Positions 25,072 through 34,047 of a DNA stretch of 64,000 bases are shown here, in pieces. This stretch comes from Shewanella sp. Isolate13 (GTDB lineage: Bacteria > Pseudomonadota > Gammaproteobacteria > Enterobacterales > Shewanellaceae). A program made the translations under genes and the position numbers. Location of the stretch: contig NZ_JAKEVD010000013.1 in the NCBI RefSeq assembly GCF_022398325.1, positions 1 through 64,000 on the forward strand. The letters are read 5' to 3'. The number at the start of each line of letters is the position of its first letter. The first letter of the stretch is position 1. The notes under the pieces were generated by a model. The model worked only from the letters and a program-made list of their open reading frames with translations, had not been told where the DNA came from and did not search any database.

Positions 25072-26784
25072 TTAAGCTAGGCCGACAATCTCACCATCAT
25101 CATTGATATCGACATTGAGGTAGCCTGGCTTTAATCCAAGCCCTGGCATGGTCATCACTTGGCCCACCAGCGCCGTGACGAACCCCGCCCCTGCGTTGAG
25201 CCTTAGCTCGGTAATAGGCAGCTCGAAGCCTGTCGGGATCCCTTTAATGTTAGGGTCATGACTTATCGACATCGGGGTCTTGGCGACACAGATAGGTAAC
25301 TCACCATAATGATGCTTAGTCAGCCAGCTTAGCTGTGACTTAGCCTTTTCAGATAAGGTGACACTCGATGCACCGTAGCCCACTTCCGCCAGCGTCATCA
25401 GCTTAGACTCAAGACTGCTGTTGCTCTGGTACAACAGGTTAAAGTCAGAGGTGGTTTGTGTCGCTCGGTAAACCATATCCGCAAGCTTGGTCGCTCCCTC
25501 GGCACCTTTACCAAAGGCTTCGCTAATCTCGCTACCAAAGGCCTTCGTCTGCTCAACGGCCTGCTTCAGCCACTCAAGCTCCTCGTTGGTATCGGTTGGG
25601 AAGCGGTTAATCGCAACCACAACTGGCACACCATATTGGCTGACGTTGTTGATATGCCACTCTAGGTTGGCGAACCCTGCCTGTAGGCGCTCCATATCGG
25701 GTAGATTAATATCTTTGCTAGACTCGATGCCGCTGTTAGCTTTAAGCGCCTTAAGTGTTACCACAACGACAGACGCACTCGGAGCATAACCCGACTCTCT
25801 CACCTTGATGTTACTAAACTTTTCAAAGCCCATATCGGAGCCAAAGCCCGCCTCTGTGACGACCACATCCGCAAGCTTTGCCGCAATGGTGTCGGCGATA
25901 ATCGAGGAGTTACCGTGAGCAATGTTGGCAAACGGCCCTGCATGAATAAAGCAAGGATCACCTGACAAAGTTTGCATCAAGGTTGGCTCAATCGCATCAT
26001 GCATAATCACCGTCATCGCACCCGCTACGCCTAGCGCTTCGGCGGTAATAGGTTCACCTTGAGTATTAAGCGCCAACACTAAGCGGCCAATGCGCTGCCT
26101 AAGATCTTTTAGATCTTGGCTTAGTGCTAGAATCGCCATCAACTCTGATGCGGCGGTAATATCAAATCCCGACTCATGTACTGGACCATTGACTGCACCA
26201 TAACCTACTTTTATCTGTCTTAGGCTACGTTCATTATGATCAACCACTCGGCGCCAAAGGATATTATCTGGGTCGATATCGAGTGCAGTTAAACCAGACT
26301 CTTGAGCGAAGGCTTCTGCCCCAAGACGAGTCTCATGGAATAGACGCGCATCGATAGCGGCTGCCGCTAAATTGTGGGCACTGCTGACCGCATGGATATC
26401 ACCGGTCAAATGCAGATTCAGCTCCTCCATTGGGACGACTTGCGCATAACCACCGCCCGCAGCCCCGCCCTTAGTGCCAAATACAGGCCCTAAACTCGGC
26501 TGACGAATACAGGCGCAGGTCTTAATGCCATTAAGGTTCATGGCTTGGGTCAAGCCTACGGTCGTTACGGTTTTACCTTCGCCAAAAGGGGTCGGTGTCA
26601 CAGCCGTCACAATCACTAACTTGGCATTTGGTCTATCCGCTAATCTTTTAGCGACTGACAATGAAACCTTCGCCTTGTTGGCACCACACAAGGAAATTTC
26701 ATCGGGCAGTAGGCCCAACTCATTGGCGATTTCGGTTATAGGTAAACAGGTATGTTGGCGCGAAATTTCAATATCTGAATGCAT
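25072..26784 (-). CDS. fhs: Formate-tetrahydrofolate ligase
   Basis: Fhs joins formate to tetrahydrofolate with ATP, giving 10-formyl-THF for one-carbon metabolism. The 570-residue length is normal. The ATP loop is [10 protein letters not shown] (63-72). Other family marks are [20 protein letters not shown] and the C-terminal [14 protein letters not shown]. The protein is cytoplasmic. The start is supported by the conserved N-terminal SDIEISRQ, though the ribosome site is weak. A candidate promoter with an overlapping inverted repeat lies about 100 bases upstream. It is monocistronic. Confidence 0.96.
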   Translation of the reverse strand: MHSDIEISRQHTCLPITEIANELGLLPDEISLCGANKAKVSLSVAKRLADRPNAKLVIVTAVTPTPFGEGKTVTTVGLTQAMNLNGIKTCACIRQPSLGPVFGTKGGAAGGGYAQVVPMEELNLHLTGDIHAVSSAHNLAAAAIDARLFHETRLGAEAFAQESGLTALDIDPDNILWRRVVDHNERSLRQIKVGYGAVNGPVHESGFDITAASELMAILALSQDLKDLRQRIGRLVLALNTQGEPITAEALGVAGAMTVIMHDAIEPTLMQTLSGDPCFIHAGPFANIAHGNSSIIADTIAAKLADVVVTEAGFGSDMGFEKFSNIKVRESGYAPSASVVVVTLKALKANSGIESSKDINLPDMERLQAGFANLEWHINNVSQYGVPVVVAINRFPTDTNEELEWLKQAVEQTKAFGSEISEAFGKGAEGATKLADMVYRATQTTSDFNLLYQSNSSLESKLMTLAEVGYGASSVTLSEKAKSQLSWLTKHHYGELPICVAKTPMSISHDPNIKGIPTGFELPITELRLNAGAGFVTALVGQVMTMPGLGLKPGYLNVDINDDGEIVGLA

Positions 26785-26855
26785 TCGAATTTTTCCACGT
26801 TTTATTTTTATGTAGGGTAGTTACCGCTGCAATATAGGTGATCTCAGATAGCGAG

Positions 26856-26901
26856 AAAATAACAATAGGGTGTTATTTTAGCTTTTTGTAATCTACGTCA
26901 A
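26856..26901 (-). promoter_or_regulatory. Candidate fhs promoter with overlapping inverted repeat
   Basis: On the minus strand TTGACG (26896-26901) and TAAAAT (26875-26880) are separated by 15 bases. A perfect nine-base inverted repeat, AAAATAACA and TGTTATTTT (26856-26879), overlaps the -10 box and runs past the likely start of transcription. It could be an operator or an RNA hairpin. Confidence 0.4.
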
Positions 26902-26977
26902 TAAACTGGTTATTTTTTTGCCGATTTTACGCTCAAACTGGCGAGGAGAGGTTTCTTCATAACGCTGAAAATAGCAT

Positions 26978-27002
26978 TAAAAAAGGCGCTAAAAGCGCCT
27001 CT
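26978..27002 (-). terminator. Terminator of the MaoC-like gene
   Basis: On the minus strand AGGCGC, a TTTTA loop and GCGCCT precede a six-T run, 20 bases after the stop codon. Confidence 0.8.
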
Positions 27003-27021
27003 CATTTATTGATGTGACTGC

Positions 27022-27906
27022 TTATAAAAAAGTGATTTCGCCACTCAGATGTGGACGGCGTCCCTTTTGATCTCTGAGCTCAAATACAGTTTTATCCTCA
27101 AGCTGCTCGGCTGCAAAGCTAACACTGCTAGGCATAAACAGCGGTAACTTAAAAGCCACATCAATCTGACAGGCGCGATCACCAATAGTTGGCATCAACT
27201 GCGCGATACAGCGACCTTTCGACCACATGCCGTGAGCGAGAACGCGATCGAAACCGAAACGTTTAGACATCACAGGATGAAGATGGATCAGGTTATAATC
27301 ACCCGATGCCTTGGCATAGCGACGACCTAAGTCTTCCGCCAAACTCCAGCTTACCGGCTCTTGCCAAGCCATATCATTAGCCTTAGGTGGACGGACTCGT
27401 TTAGTCTTTCCTTCTATGCGGTACAGATAGGTCGACACCGACTCCCACACCAGCTCGCCAGCAATGTAAGCTTTAGAGACTAACTCAAACTCGAGTCCAG
27501 AGTCCGTTATACGGCTATCTGTCAATGCACATTGGATATCGAATTTCTCATCCACACGCGCACTGCGATGTAAGGTGATGCTATTTTTTAGGTGGATCAT
27601 CCCAAGTAATGGAAAAGTAATCGCATCATGGGTAAAGATAACCGCATGCAGCCTAAACGCCATCACATAAAGGTAGGTCGGCGGCAGTGTTTTGCCATCG
27701 AAGTCGAATCCACACACTTTAGCGTATTGCGCCACTTTGTCCTGAGACAGAGCAACATTCTCACTGCTCACTTTGATCATCGGCAATGGCTGCTCATCCC
27801 AACCGGGCTTGCGTCCAAAAAATATCTTGCGATAAAGAGTGAATAGCGATGGCAACGCCTTCAAATCGATACAGTATTCTTTATTCAAACCGATAAAACC
27901 TTTCAA
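27022..27906 (-). CDS. MaoC-like acyl dehydratase (hotdog fold)
   Basis: The 294-residue cytoplasmic protein carries the hydratase-2 motif YAKASGDYNLIHLHP (about 210-224, with catalytic Asp and His) and the following FGFDRVLAHGMWSKG. An N-terminal half resembles a second, degenerate hotdog unit. It probably hydrates enoyl-CoA or forms 3-hydroxyacyl-CoA in lipid or polyhydroxyalkanoate metabolism. No phaA/B/C or fatty-acid synthesis genes lie near it. Its start codon is the first ATG after a good hydrophilic leader; no better site is seen. Confidence 0.82.
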   Translation of the reverse strand: MKGFIGLNKEYCIDLKALPSLFTLYRKIFFGRKPGWDEQPLPMIKVSSENVALSQDKVAQYAKVCGFDFDGKTLPPTYLYVMAFRLHAVIFTHDAITFPLLGMIHLKNSITLHRSARVDEKFDIQCALTDSRITDSGLEFELVSKAYIAGELVWESVSTYLYRIEGKTKRVRPPKANDMAWQEPVSWSLAEDLGRRYAKASGDYNLIHLHPVMSKRFGFDRVLAHGMWSKGRCIAQLMPTIGDRACQIDVAFKLPLFMPSSVSFAAEQLEDKTVFELRDQKGRRPHLSGEITFL

Positions 27907-27992
27907 AATGACAGGAAAACTAAAATAAGCGGCGCATTATACCCCAAAACGGCCAAACCCGATAATCACATCCAGAATGAAGAATATTCAGC

Positions 27993-28877
27993 TTACAAAC
28001 ACTGCTGCTGCCAGCAATTTTTAGTCTTCACACCTAGAGGTTGCAAATATGACTGTACGCTCTTTTGCCCCACCAGATGTCCGGCTCCCACCACAACAAA
28101 TAGTGGCTGCGCCGTCTCGGGAGACTCCATTAAATTAACGATCCCTTGCGCCATAGTCTGGTTACGCCCCCAGAGCATTTTCTCAACCATCTCAATCTCA
28201 CCTTCGCGGAGCATCTCCCCCTCCATCAAGTCGGCCAGTTCGGCTTCATCACCGCTACGCCAAGCCGAAATGAGCTTAAGCATATCGGTATCTTGCGCCT
28301 CTATTGCCTCACGCACCATGCTCCACTGAGTGCTGGCATCGAAAGATGCCAATAGCTCAAATTGAAACTCAGTACTTTCCAACTCATATATGGGCTTAGT
28401 GCCAGCCTTGCTCACTAATACGGCATCCACCCCGTAGTCACCGCTGTAGCCTAATGCGGCATAACGACCTATGCTCACCTGCATCGACTGTAGCCAGGGC
28501 GCATAGTTTTCAATCGCCGTACAGAAGGGCTGCTTATCTTGGCAATATTGGCTAATAATCGATTGAGTCTGATCATCCATAGGCAGTGACTTTGAGCCAT
28601 ATTTAGCTAACAACGCAGGCACATCGGCATCTCGTACATCCGCCTCTACCACCACAGCAGCCGACTGTTTGTACGCCTGCTCAATCTGCTGTGCGAGTGG
28701 AAAAAAGTTGGCTTCACCGACATGAATGGACCCTAGTAGGTAGGCAACCTTTCCTTGATAGGATATTTGATAAAATGGCGGCTTATCACTCGGTGCTGCC
28801 TGGGTAGTCAATGCCACAAACAGCATAGCTAAGCCTACCATGGCGAATAAACGCTTAACGACACTTGTTGCTATCAT
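27993..28877 (-). CDS. TraB/GumN family protein
   Basis: The 294-residue exported protein has a signal peptide (LFAMVGLAMLFVALTTQA) and the family motifs YLLGSIHVGEANFF near residue 50 and VVVGAGHLVGQKSV near 255-268, which carry the two conserved His that are proposed metal ligands. It ends in a Cys-containing tail. TraB/GumN proteins are thought to be metal-dependent peptidases. AAGGGG before the ATG supports the start. It is divergent from a small gene only 45 bases away, so the two share a very compact promoter region. Confidence 0.8.
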   Translation of the reverse strand: MIATSVVKRLFAMVGLAMLFVALTTQAAPSDKPPFYQISYQGKVAYLLGSIHVGEANFFPLAQQIEQAYKQSAAVVVEADVRDADVPALLAKYGSKSLPMDDQTQSIISQYCQDKQPFCTAIENYAPWLQSMQVSIGRYAALGYSGDYGVDAVLVSKAGTKPIYELESTEFQFELLASFDASTQWSMVREAIEAQDTDMLKLISAWRSGDEAELADLMEGEMLREGEIEMVEKMLWGRNQTMAQGIVNLMESPETAQPLFVVVGAGHLVGQKSVQSYLQPLGVKTKNCWQQQCL

Positions 28878-28922
28878 GCTTGCCCCTTATAATTTAGCAA
28901 AATTTCTAATTGAGAGGCTGTT

Positions 28923-29234
28923 ATGCCACACACACAGGTTATCGAGCAACTTAAAGCCAGTTTGCAAACCGCCTACCGCCAAGCCATCGATGCCGATGCG
29001 AGACTCGACGAGCTTAAAAAGGCTGGCCACGTAAAATTTGATGCCATTTTCAGTCCATCTGAGGGCTTCACCACTAAAAGCAATCGCTTTACCCCATACG
29101 TGCAAGAGCTAGCTGCCGAGATGGAAGGCTTTATTCAAGATCCAGAGTCTATGGCTAAAGGCCTTGAAAGCCATGTACCTAAGCTTGGTTTATTGCTACA
29201 AACCATGCAGGCTTTTAAGTCAAATTCAAAGTAA
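28923..29234 (+). CDS. Conserved small cytoplasmic protein, unknown function
   Basis: The 103-residue soluble protein is mostly helical, with a heptad-like N-terminus (QLKASLQTAYRQAIDADARLDELKKAGH) cut here to its hydrophobic spacing, followed by VKFDAIFSPSEGFTTKSNRFTPYVQEL. GAGAGG before the ATG fixes the start. I do not recognise a named family; similar short proteins occur in other gammaproteobacteria. Its start is 45 bases from the divergent TraB/GumN gene. A perfect 11-base hairpin follows at 29243-29271. Confidence 0.7.
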   Translation: MPHTQVIEQLKASLQTAYRQAIDADARLDELKKAGHVKFDAIFSPSEGFTTKSNRFTPYVQELAAEMEGFIQDPESMAKGLESHVPKLGLLLQTMQAFKSNSK

Positions 29235-29242
29235 CACCCAGA

Positions 29243-29271
29243 ATATCAATCCGTTAAAAGCGGATTGATAT
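29243..29271. terminator. Hairpin after the small gene
   Basis: ATATCAATCCG, a seven-base loop and CGGATTGATAT. The stem is perfect but no strong T-run follows, so termination is likely partial. Confidence 0.5.
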
Positions 29272-29337
29272 CTGTCATCTCACTGTCACACCTGTGTCAT
29301 ACACTTTGCTACCACACACACAATCGGGTAGGAAAGG

Positions 29338-31092
29338 ATGTCCGCAATCGATCTGCAATTCGAACTCTCAAAGATCATCGATAAAGAAAAAATCAAAGCA
29401 GTCTTTCAACCTATATGTAATCTCTCTACCCATCAAATTCACGGCTATGAAGCACTAAGCCGAGGGCCTGAGCATAGTCCACTATTTTCACCTGTACCAC
29501 TATTTACAACGGCTGCCTACGAGGGACGCCTATCGGAACTCGAAACCTTGTGTCGACGGATCTCCATTCAGCAATTTAAAAATACCCAGCTCCCCGGCAA
29601 ACTGTTTCTCAATATCTCTCCTAAGGCGCTACTCGAGCCCAACCATGCTAAAGGGCTCACCCTAAGCCTAGTACAAGAGCTAGGGCTAGATCCTTCTCAG
29701 GTTGTCATCGAGTTATCGGAGCAGTATCCAGCCGATGACATAGATCTGCTTAAGTCCTGTCTCAATCATTACCGTAGCCAAGGTTTTTTAACAGCGATCG
29801 ATGATCTCGGGGCGGGCTATTCTGGATTAAGGCTATGGTCAGAATTGGCCCCCGATTATGTAAAAATCGATCGCCACTTTATCGAATCAATCGATACCTC
29901 TTCGGTAAAACAGGAGTTTGTTCGATCCATCATCGCCCTGTGTCAAAACCTCAGTTGCAAGGTCATAGCCGAGGGCATTGAGACTCATGGAGAGCTTGCG
30001 GTTCTGAAGCAGTTAGGGATCATCTATTGTCAGGGTTTTCTGCTCGGCCGCCCAGCTTCCTCGCCCAACCGCCATATCCCATTTGACCCCGCCTTAGAAC
30101 CCACTACGCAAAAGGTGCGCTTTGCCGAGTCAGCTCAGAGCCTGTGTAGCAAGGCCACAACTTGCCTATCTCACAGCAAACTTAAGCTTATCGGTGAGCA
30201 GTTCAATCAAAATTCTAGCTTACAAGCTATCGTTGTGATGGAAGGCGAGCGCGTGATAGGTATGGTGCAAAGAAGTCAAATCATAGAGCTGTTTAGCACT
30301 CCCTATGGCCGAGCTTTGCACGAAAATAGAAGCGTGAATGAGGTGCTAACCACTGAGCTTATCCATATCGAAGCCGATATGCCCATCTCTCAGGTTAGCC
30401 AACGACTCACTAAAGAATCGAGCGATCTTGTCGTGCAGCAATTTATCATCCTAAAGCAAGGCAAGCTACTCGGTATCGGCCAAACCAAAGATCTGTTAGC
30501 TAAGATAACTGAACAGAAAATTGCCATGGCGAGGCATGCGAATCCGCTAACCGGACTCCCCGGAAACATCCCCATTCAAGAGGAGCTACAGAGGCTACGC
30601 CAGCAAAAAAGGCCCTTCTATCTGGCCTATTTTGACCTATCTCATTTTAAGCCATACAACGATATTTACGGTTTCTACCGAGGTGATGAAGTGATTATGG
30701 AAGTCTCTCGGCTACTCTTACGCCAACAAACCAATAGCAACTTTATTGGTCATGTGGGCGGAGATGACTTTGTAATAATAAGCACCAGCCCAGAGATTGA
30801 GCGCCAGGCTGTACAAGTTATCGAGGATTTCGACGCAGTGAAAGCAACTTTCTATTCAGCGAAGCACTGGCAAGCTAAGCGGATGTTGGCTGAGGATAGG
30901 GATGGCAAACGCTGTTACCATGGCCTTATCTCCCTCACTGCGGGGCTCCTGCCACCTAACGTCACAATCAATTGCAATGAACATCAACTGTCACTTTATA
31001 GCGCCCAAGCAAAAAAACAGGCTAAACAAGCAGTAAGCTCATTTAGCCTGTTTACAGTCGATAACGCTATTGCTGCACAAGTTGGCGGTTAA
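29338..31092 (+). CDS. EAL-CBS-GGDEF cyclic-di-GMP protein
   Basis: The 584-residue cytoplasmic protein joins three parts: EAL phosphodiesterase (about 10-250), a CBS pair (about 265-395) and a GGDEF domain (about 405-565). The EAL site is complete: Glu38 in YEALSR, Asn92, Glu125, Asp155/Asp156 in AIDDLGAG, Lys176, Glu212 in AEGIET and Gln232. The GGDEF loop reads GGDDF (474-478), with Asp in place of Glu at the fourth place, and metal Asp433 is in YFDLSHF. The phosphodiesterase is probably active; cyclase activity is doubtful and the domain may bind GTP as a regulator. The CBS pair may sense nucleotides. No RxxD site is seen before GGDDF. It faces the DUF3016 gene, stops three bases apart. 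Confidence 0.9.
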   Translation: MSAIDLQFELSKIIDKEKIKAVFQPICNLSTHQIHGYEALSRGPEHSPLFSPVPLFTTAAYEGRLSELETLCRRISIQQFKNTQLPGKLFLNISPKALLEPNHAKGLTLSLVQELGLDPSQVVIELSEQYPADDIDLLKSCLNHYRSQGFLTAIDDLGAGYSGLRLWSELAPDYVKIDRHFIESIDTSSVKQEFVRSIIALCQNLSCKVIAEGIETHGELAVLKQLGIIYCQGFLLGRPASSPNRHIPFDPALEPTTQKVRFAESAQSLCSKATTCLSHSKLKLIGEQFNQNSSLQAIVVMEGERVIGMVQRSQIIELFSTPYGRALHENRSVNEVLTTELIHIEADMPISQVSQRLTKESSDLVVQQFIILKQGKLLGIGQTKDLLAKITEQKIAMARHANPLTGLPGNIPIQEELQRLRQQKRPFYLAYFDLSHFKPYNDIYGFYRGDEVIMEVSRLLLRQQTNSNFIGHVGGDDFVIISTSPEIERQAVQVIEDFDAVKATFYSAKHWQAKRMLAEDRDGKRCYHGLISLTAGLLPPNVTINCNEHQLSLYSAQAKKQAKQAVSSFSLFTVDNAIAAQVGG

Positions 31093-31095
31093 CGT

Positions 31096-31620
31096 CTACA
31101 ACTGAGGGGCGATCGATGTTTTAAGCCAAGATGTTAGCATCTCATTCTCATATCGATACGGCTTGTTATTCATCTTATTGATTGAATGCATAAAGTTCAT
31201 ATCTGTTAGCTTTTCGTCGCCCGCGATAATCACCTGATCTCCCTCGATCACTTTATAACTAAAGGTTATACGTGGTGGATAGATATCTTTGACTACCCGT
31301 AAGTCGTTAGTGGTTGCACCAAATGTAGGTCTCACATCGCCAGCCAAGTCCAGATCGGTTACCACCATCTCAAGCTTCTGATCCGGTTTTAGCACTTTGC
31401 TAGCTTCCTTATTCAGGTTCTTGGTTAGTTGATCAAAGGTGCGCGTCTCGAAGCGTGATTGAATATCGCCACTAGAGCGAATATCACGAAAACTATTTGG
31501 GTCTTGCCACTCAACTTTCACCACACCGTCTTCAGTCACTGGATTCTCAGCCGCTTCATCTGCCGCCCAAACTGAGCTAGATGCGAGTATCCCGGCTACA
31601 AATAGAGTTTTCAATGTCAT
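31096..31620 (-). CDS. DUF3016 exported protein
   Basis: The start at 31620 follows AAGGGGGAAG and opens a signal peptide (MTLKTLFVAGILASSSVWA). The mature protein of about 155 residues has the family pattern VKVEWQDPNSFRDIRSS, DLAGDVRPTF and YPPRITFSYKV. DUF3016 proteins are periplasmic or outer-membrane-associated proteins of unknown function in Shewanella and Vibrio relatives. The longer frame to 31656 has no ribosome site. The stop is only three bases from the stop of the converging EAL protein gene, with no terminator between. Confidence 0.8.
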   Translation of the reverse strand: MTLKTLFVAGILASSSVWAADEAAENPVTEDGVVKVEWQDPNSFRDIRSSGDIQSRFETRTFDQLTKNLNKEASKVLKPDQKLEMVVTDLDLAGDVRPTFGATTNDLRVVKDIYPPRITFSYKVIEGDQVIIAGDEKLTDMNFMHSINKMNNKPYRYENEMLTSWLKTSIAPQL

Positions 31621-31866
31621 ATGCTTCCCCCTTGAACATAAGCGAGTGATTAACAATTGAACTATACAACACAGTTCCTGTATCGCTGCTTAACCTAGTA
31701 CATTAGATCTTTGTCATTCATACAATCATATTAGTAGACCATATTATAAACAAACTAGTTGCATCAAATTGCATCAGAATCACACGCCATCAGTACGGCT
31801 CTTTAGATTTTTATAATGAGCCGTTAAGCTATGAGCGTTATCCGTAAGTCTTAGGAAACCGAGTCC

Positions 31867-32172
31867 ATGCAAAAGTTCACTCCCATCATCTTTGTCGTTA
31901 TCTTATTTACTGCGCTTGTCGCGGCGATTTTTAGCATCAATCAAGGCGAGACGGCTTCACAACCAGAAAACTGGTCGGCTTTTATCTATAAAAATGGTTA
32001 TAACTCAGGGCGGTATGAGATGAAAGATGGCTTCGACAGCTATCCAAGCTGCAAAGCCTATGCCCAGCAAGCATCTGACAAGCTTAATGGTGTGGCTTGG
32101 GAGTGCGGCTTAAATTGTGGCTTTGACTCTATGCGACAAGGCTTCCACTGCCAGACCATGACCAATGAGTGA
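31867..32172 (+). CDS. Small exported or membrane-anchored Cys protein
   Basis: The 101-residue protein starts with a hydrophobic helix (IIFVVILFTALVAAIF, residues 7-22) that may be an anchor or signal. The outer part has four Cys (SYPSCKAYA, then ECGLNC, then FHCQ) and many aromatic residues, likely forming two disulfides. I recognise no family. Upstream of the ATG the sequence AGGAAACCGAGTCC gives a reasonable ribosome site. Confidence 0.6.
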   Translation: MQKFTPIIFVVILFTALVAAIFSINQGETASQPENWSAFIYKNGYNSGRYEMKDGFDSYPSCKAYAQQASDKLNGVAWECGLNCGFDSMRQGFHCQTMTNE

Positions 32173-32487
32173 CGAGTGATAAGTGACATGAAAATGGGTC
32201 AGTTACAGCCTACTCTCACTTTTGATAAGCATAAATTGTACAAGCGTTAACTCTGCTCCCCAGTTTTCTATCCCTTTTCCCTCAGCCCGCCTGAACAATA
32301 ATCAAAACGGGTAATGACCGCCCTTCGAACTAGGTGTTCACTTTTTGTTCAGCTTTGGTACATGTTACATCCGCTAACATTCGTATCAAGTTAAACATTG
32401 AACAGCGCTCTTTAAGCTGCCAACACAGATGCAGCGATAGAGTAAGCAACTGAAACTGGTCACTCATTTTATTGTTTGGAGTCAAAT
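32173..32487. other. Non-coding gap before a secreted protein gene
   Basis: These 315 bases between two same-strand genes hold no acceptable ORF and no clear terminator. The promoter of the downstream gene must be here; I could not pick boxes with confidence. GGAG at 32478-32481 is the ribosome site of the next gene. Confidence 0.4.
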
Positions 32488-32796
32488 ATGAACTACTCAA
32501 CGACTAGCAAGATCTCATTCTCTGGCCCCATGGCATTTATCGCTGCACTGCTGATAGCATTTAGCTTTATCGGTCAGGCTAACGCCCAAGAATTTACCGC
32601 TAAAGAGAAAGCAGCAATCAGCGAACACTACGAAATTCTCGCTGAACATCAAGCCGAGTCAGACCAAGCATTAGAGTCAAAGTTACAAGCGGAGTTTGAT
32701 GAACAGGTGCTAGATTCAGAGCAAGAGTTTATGGAGCTAACCTGTGCCAGCCACGGACTCGATTTCGACAGCGAATTTGAAGTCTGCTATGAATAA
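32488..32796 (+). CDS. Small secreted helical protein
   Basis: The ATG at 32488 follows TTTGGAG and begins a signal peptide with hydrophobic core MAFIAALLIAFSFIGQANA. The mature part of about 70 residues is strongly acidic and helical (EKAAISEHYEILAEHQ, then LDSEQEFMELTCASHG), with two Cys in the last 17 residues that may pair. No known family is recognised. A hairpin terminator follows at 32836-32861. The protein probably works in the periplasm. Confidence 0.6.
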   Translation: MNYSTTSKISFSGPMAFIAALLIAFSFIGQANAQEFTAKEKAAISEHYEILAEHQAESDQALESKLQAEFDEQVLDSEQEFMELTCASHGLDFDSEFEVCYE

Positions 32797-32835
32797 AGAG
32801 CTGACTAGCACAATCCATTACCGCTGCTTGAATAC

Positions 32836-32861
32836 AAAACGAGGCCCTTTGGCCTCGTTTT
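32836..32861. terminator. Bidirectional terminator
   Basis: AAAACGAGGCC, loop CTTT and GGCCTCGTTTT, between the small secreted protein gene and the converging DUF4240 gene. Confidence 0.8.
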
Positions 32862-32879
32862 GCTATTAAGCAGTGCAAC

Positions 32880-33389
32880 TTAAAATGGAAAGGCCGCACT
32901 TAATTGAGGGTAAGCCGCCTTAAGCTGCTTCTTCTTATGGGAGAACTTTTTCCCAGCAGGGTTTGCCTGACCGGATGGCACATAAGGTAGCTCATCATCG
33001 GCACGTTCCTCATAAAGCTGACCAGCGATCAGATCGTACTCATCAACAAACGGATAGGCATAACCATCTTTTTCCGGCCATTGAGCTAGATTTCCAAGTT
33101 CATCAGGGGTTTCAACCACCCTGTCGTACCACTCTTTGCCTAAAGAGATTAAGAAGCAACGAAACTCGGCAAAGGCATACTCAGAATCACAGCCCGTGAC
33201 GATATAGGCCGCGCCCCATACATCCCAAGTGTATGAACGACGCATCTGCTGACCAAATATCTTGTCAAAATCTCTCAGATCTTCATTACTCAGCGGGCTC
33301 AACTTCTGTTTTAGTGCCTCGGCAAGCTCTGTTTGATCTTGTTGTGGTGATGTTCGGGTCACTAATGCCCAAAACTCAGATTCTGTCAT
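32880..33389 (-). CDS. DUF4240 family cytoplasmic protein
   Basis: The 169-residue protein starts with the family signature MTESEFWALV and continues with FDKIFGQQMRRSYTWDVWGAAYIVTGC and FAEFRCFLISLGKEWY, the conserved core of DUF4240. It is soluble, acidic in the first part and Lys-rich at the end (FSHKKKQLKAAYPQL). The family has no proven function. The start fits the family N-terminus. The gene is monocistronic. Confidence 0.75.
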   Translation of the reverse strand: MTESEFWALVTRTSPQQDQTELAEALKQKLSPLSNEDLRDFDKIFGQQMRRSYTWDVWGAAYIVTGCDSEYAFAEFRCFLISLGKEWYDRVVETPDELGNLAQWPEKDGYAYPFVDEYDLIAGQLYEERADDELPYVPSGQANPAGKKFSHKKKQLKAAYPQLSAAFPF

Positions 33390-33555
33390 TGGATTCTCTA
33401 ATCGTACCTTGTAATGCTGGCTATTCTAACGCATTCCCCGCCAGCTTAGCTAAACAATCTCACGGCGAAGCGGCTTGTTTTATAGACGCGACACTCGGTT
33501 TTTTTTAAACTCCACACAACAAGAATATAAAAAATATGACGACTTTAGGTACCCA

Positions 33556-33948
33556 ATGACAAAACCACATCCACTGTTAGCTATTTTGATGTTTCTCTAT
33601 GCTCTACTCGCCATTGCTGCACTGTGGCGCACTTTGAGCACGCAAGCATTCGATCTGCTAACTCTCGGCGTCTTCCCAGTACTTTACGGTCTTATCATGC
33701 GCCGTTTCTGGGCTGGTGTCGTACTCAAGATCTATCTGGCGATTCAAACCGTTGCGCTGCTTGCACTAGCAACCGCAGCCATTATCGCCTATCAAATTAC
33801 CCCTGAAGATGTCGTGGTTATCGTCAAGGGGCAGAATATCCCTATCGTCGCCATCGTAGTGGCAGCACTTATCGCGATGACATTTCAGTTCTGGGTGGCC
33901 TTCAGCCCCAAGACTCGCCTCTATTTAAAGCCGGAACCTCTTGCCTAA
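33556..33948 (+). CDS. Four-helix membrane protein, unknown function
   Basis: The ATG at 33556 begins MTKPHPLLAILMFLYALLAI. The longer frame to 33475 adds a polar stretch with no ribosome site. The 130-residue product has about four hydrophobic helices (8-22, 28-55, 58-82, 90-112) and ends in a short polar tail. It has no recognised domain. Upstream and downstream genes are separate units. A role in the inner membrane is all that can be said. Confidence 0.6.
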   Translation: MTKPHPLLAILMFLYALLAIAALWRTLSTQAFDLLTLGVFPVLYGLIMRRFWAGVVLKIYLAIQTVALLALATAAIIAYQITPEDVVVIVKGQNIPIVAIVVAALIAMTFQFWVAFSPKTRLYLKPEPLA

Positions 33949-34047
33949 ATAAAGCATTGCCTTAGGGGCTCCTGCGTTAGCACTTAGGCTAGAAAACGCC
34001 AAAATAGCAGTCATTAATAGCAATAACTAAAATCGGTAATTGAATCT

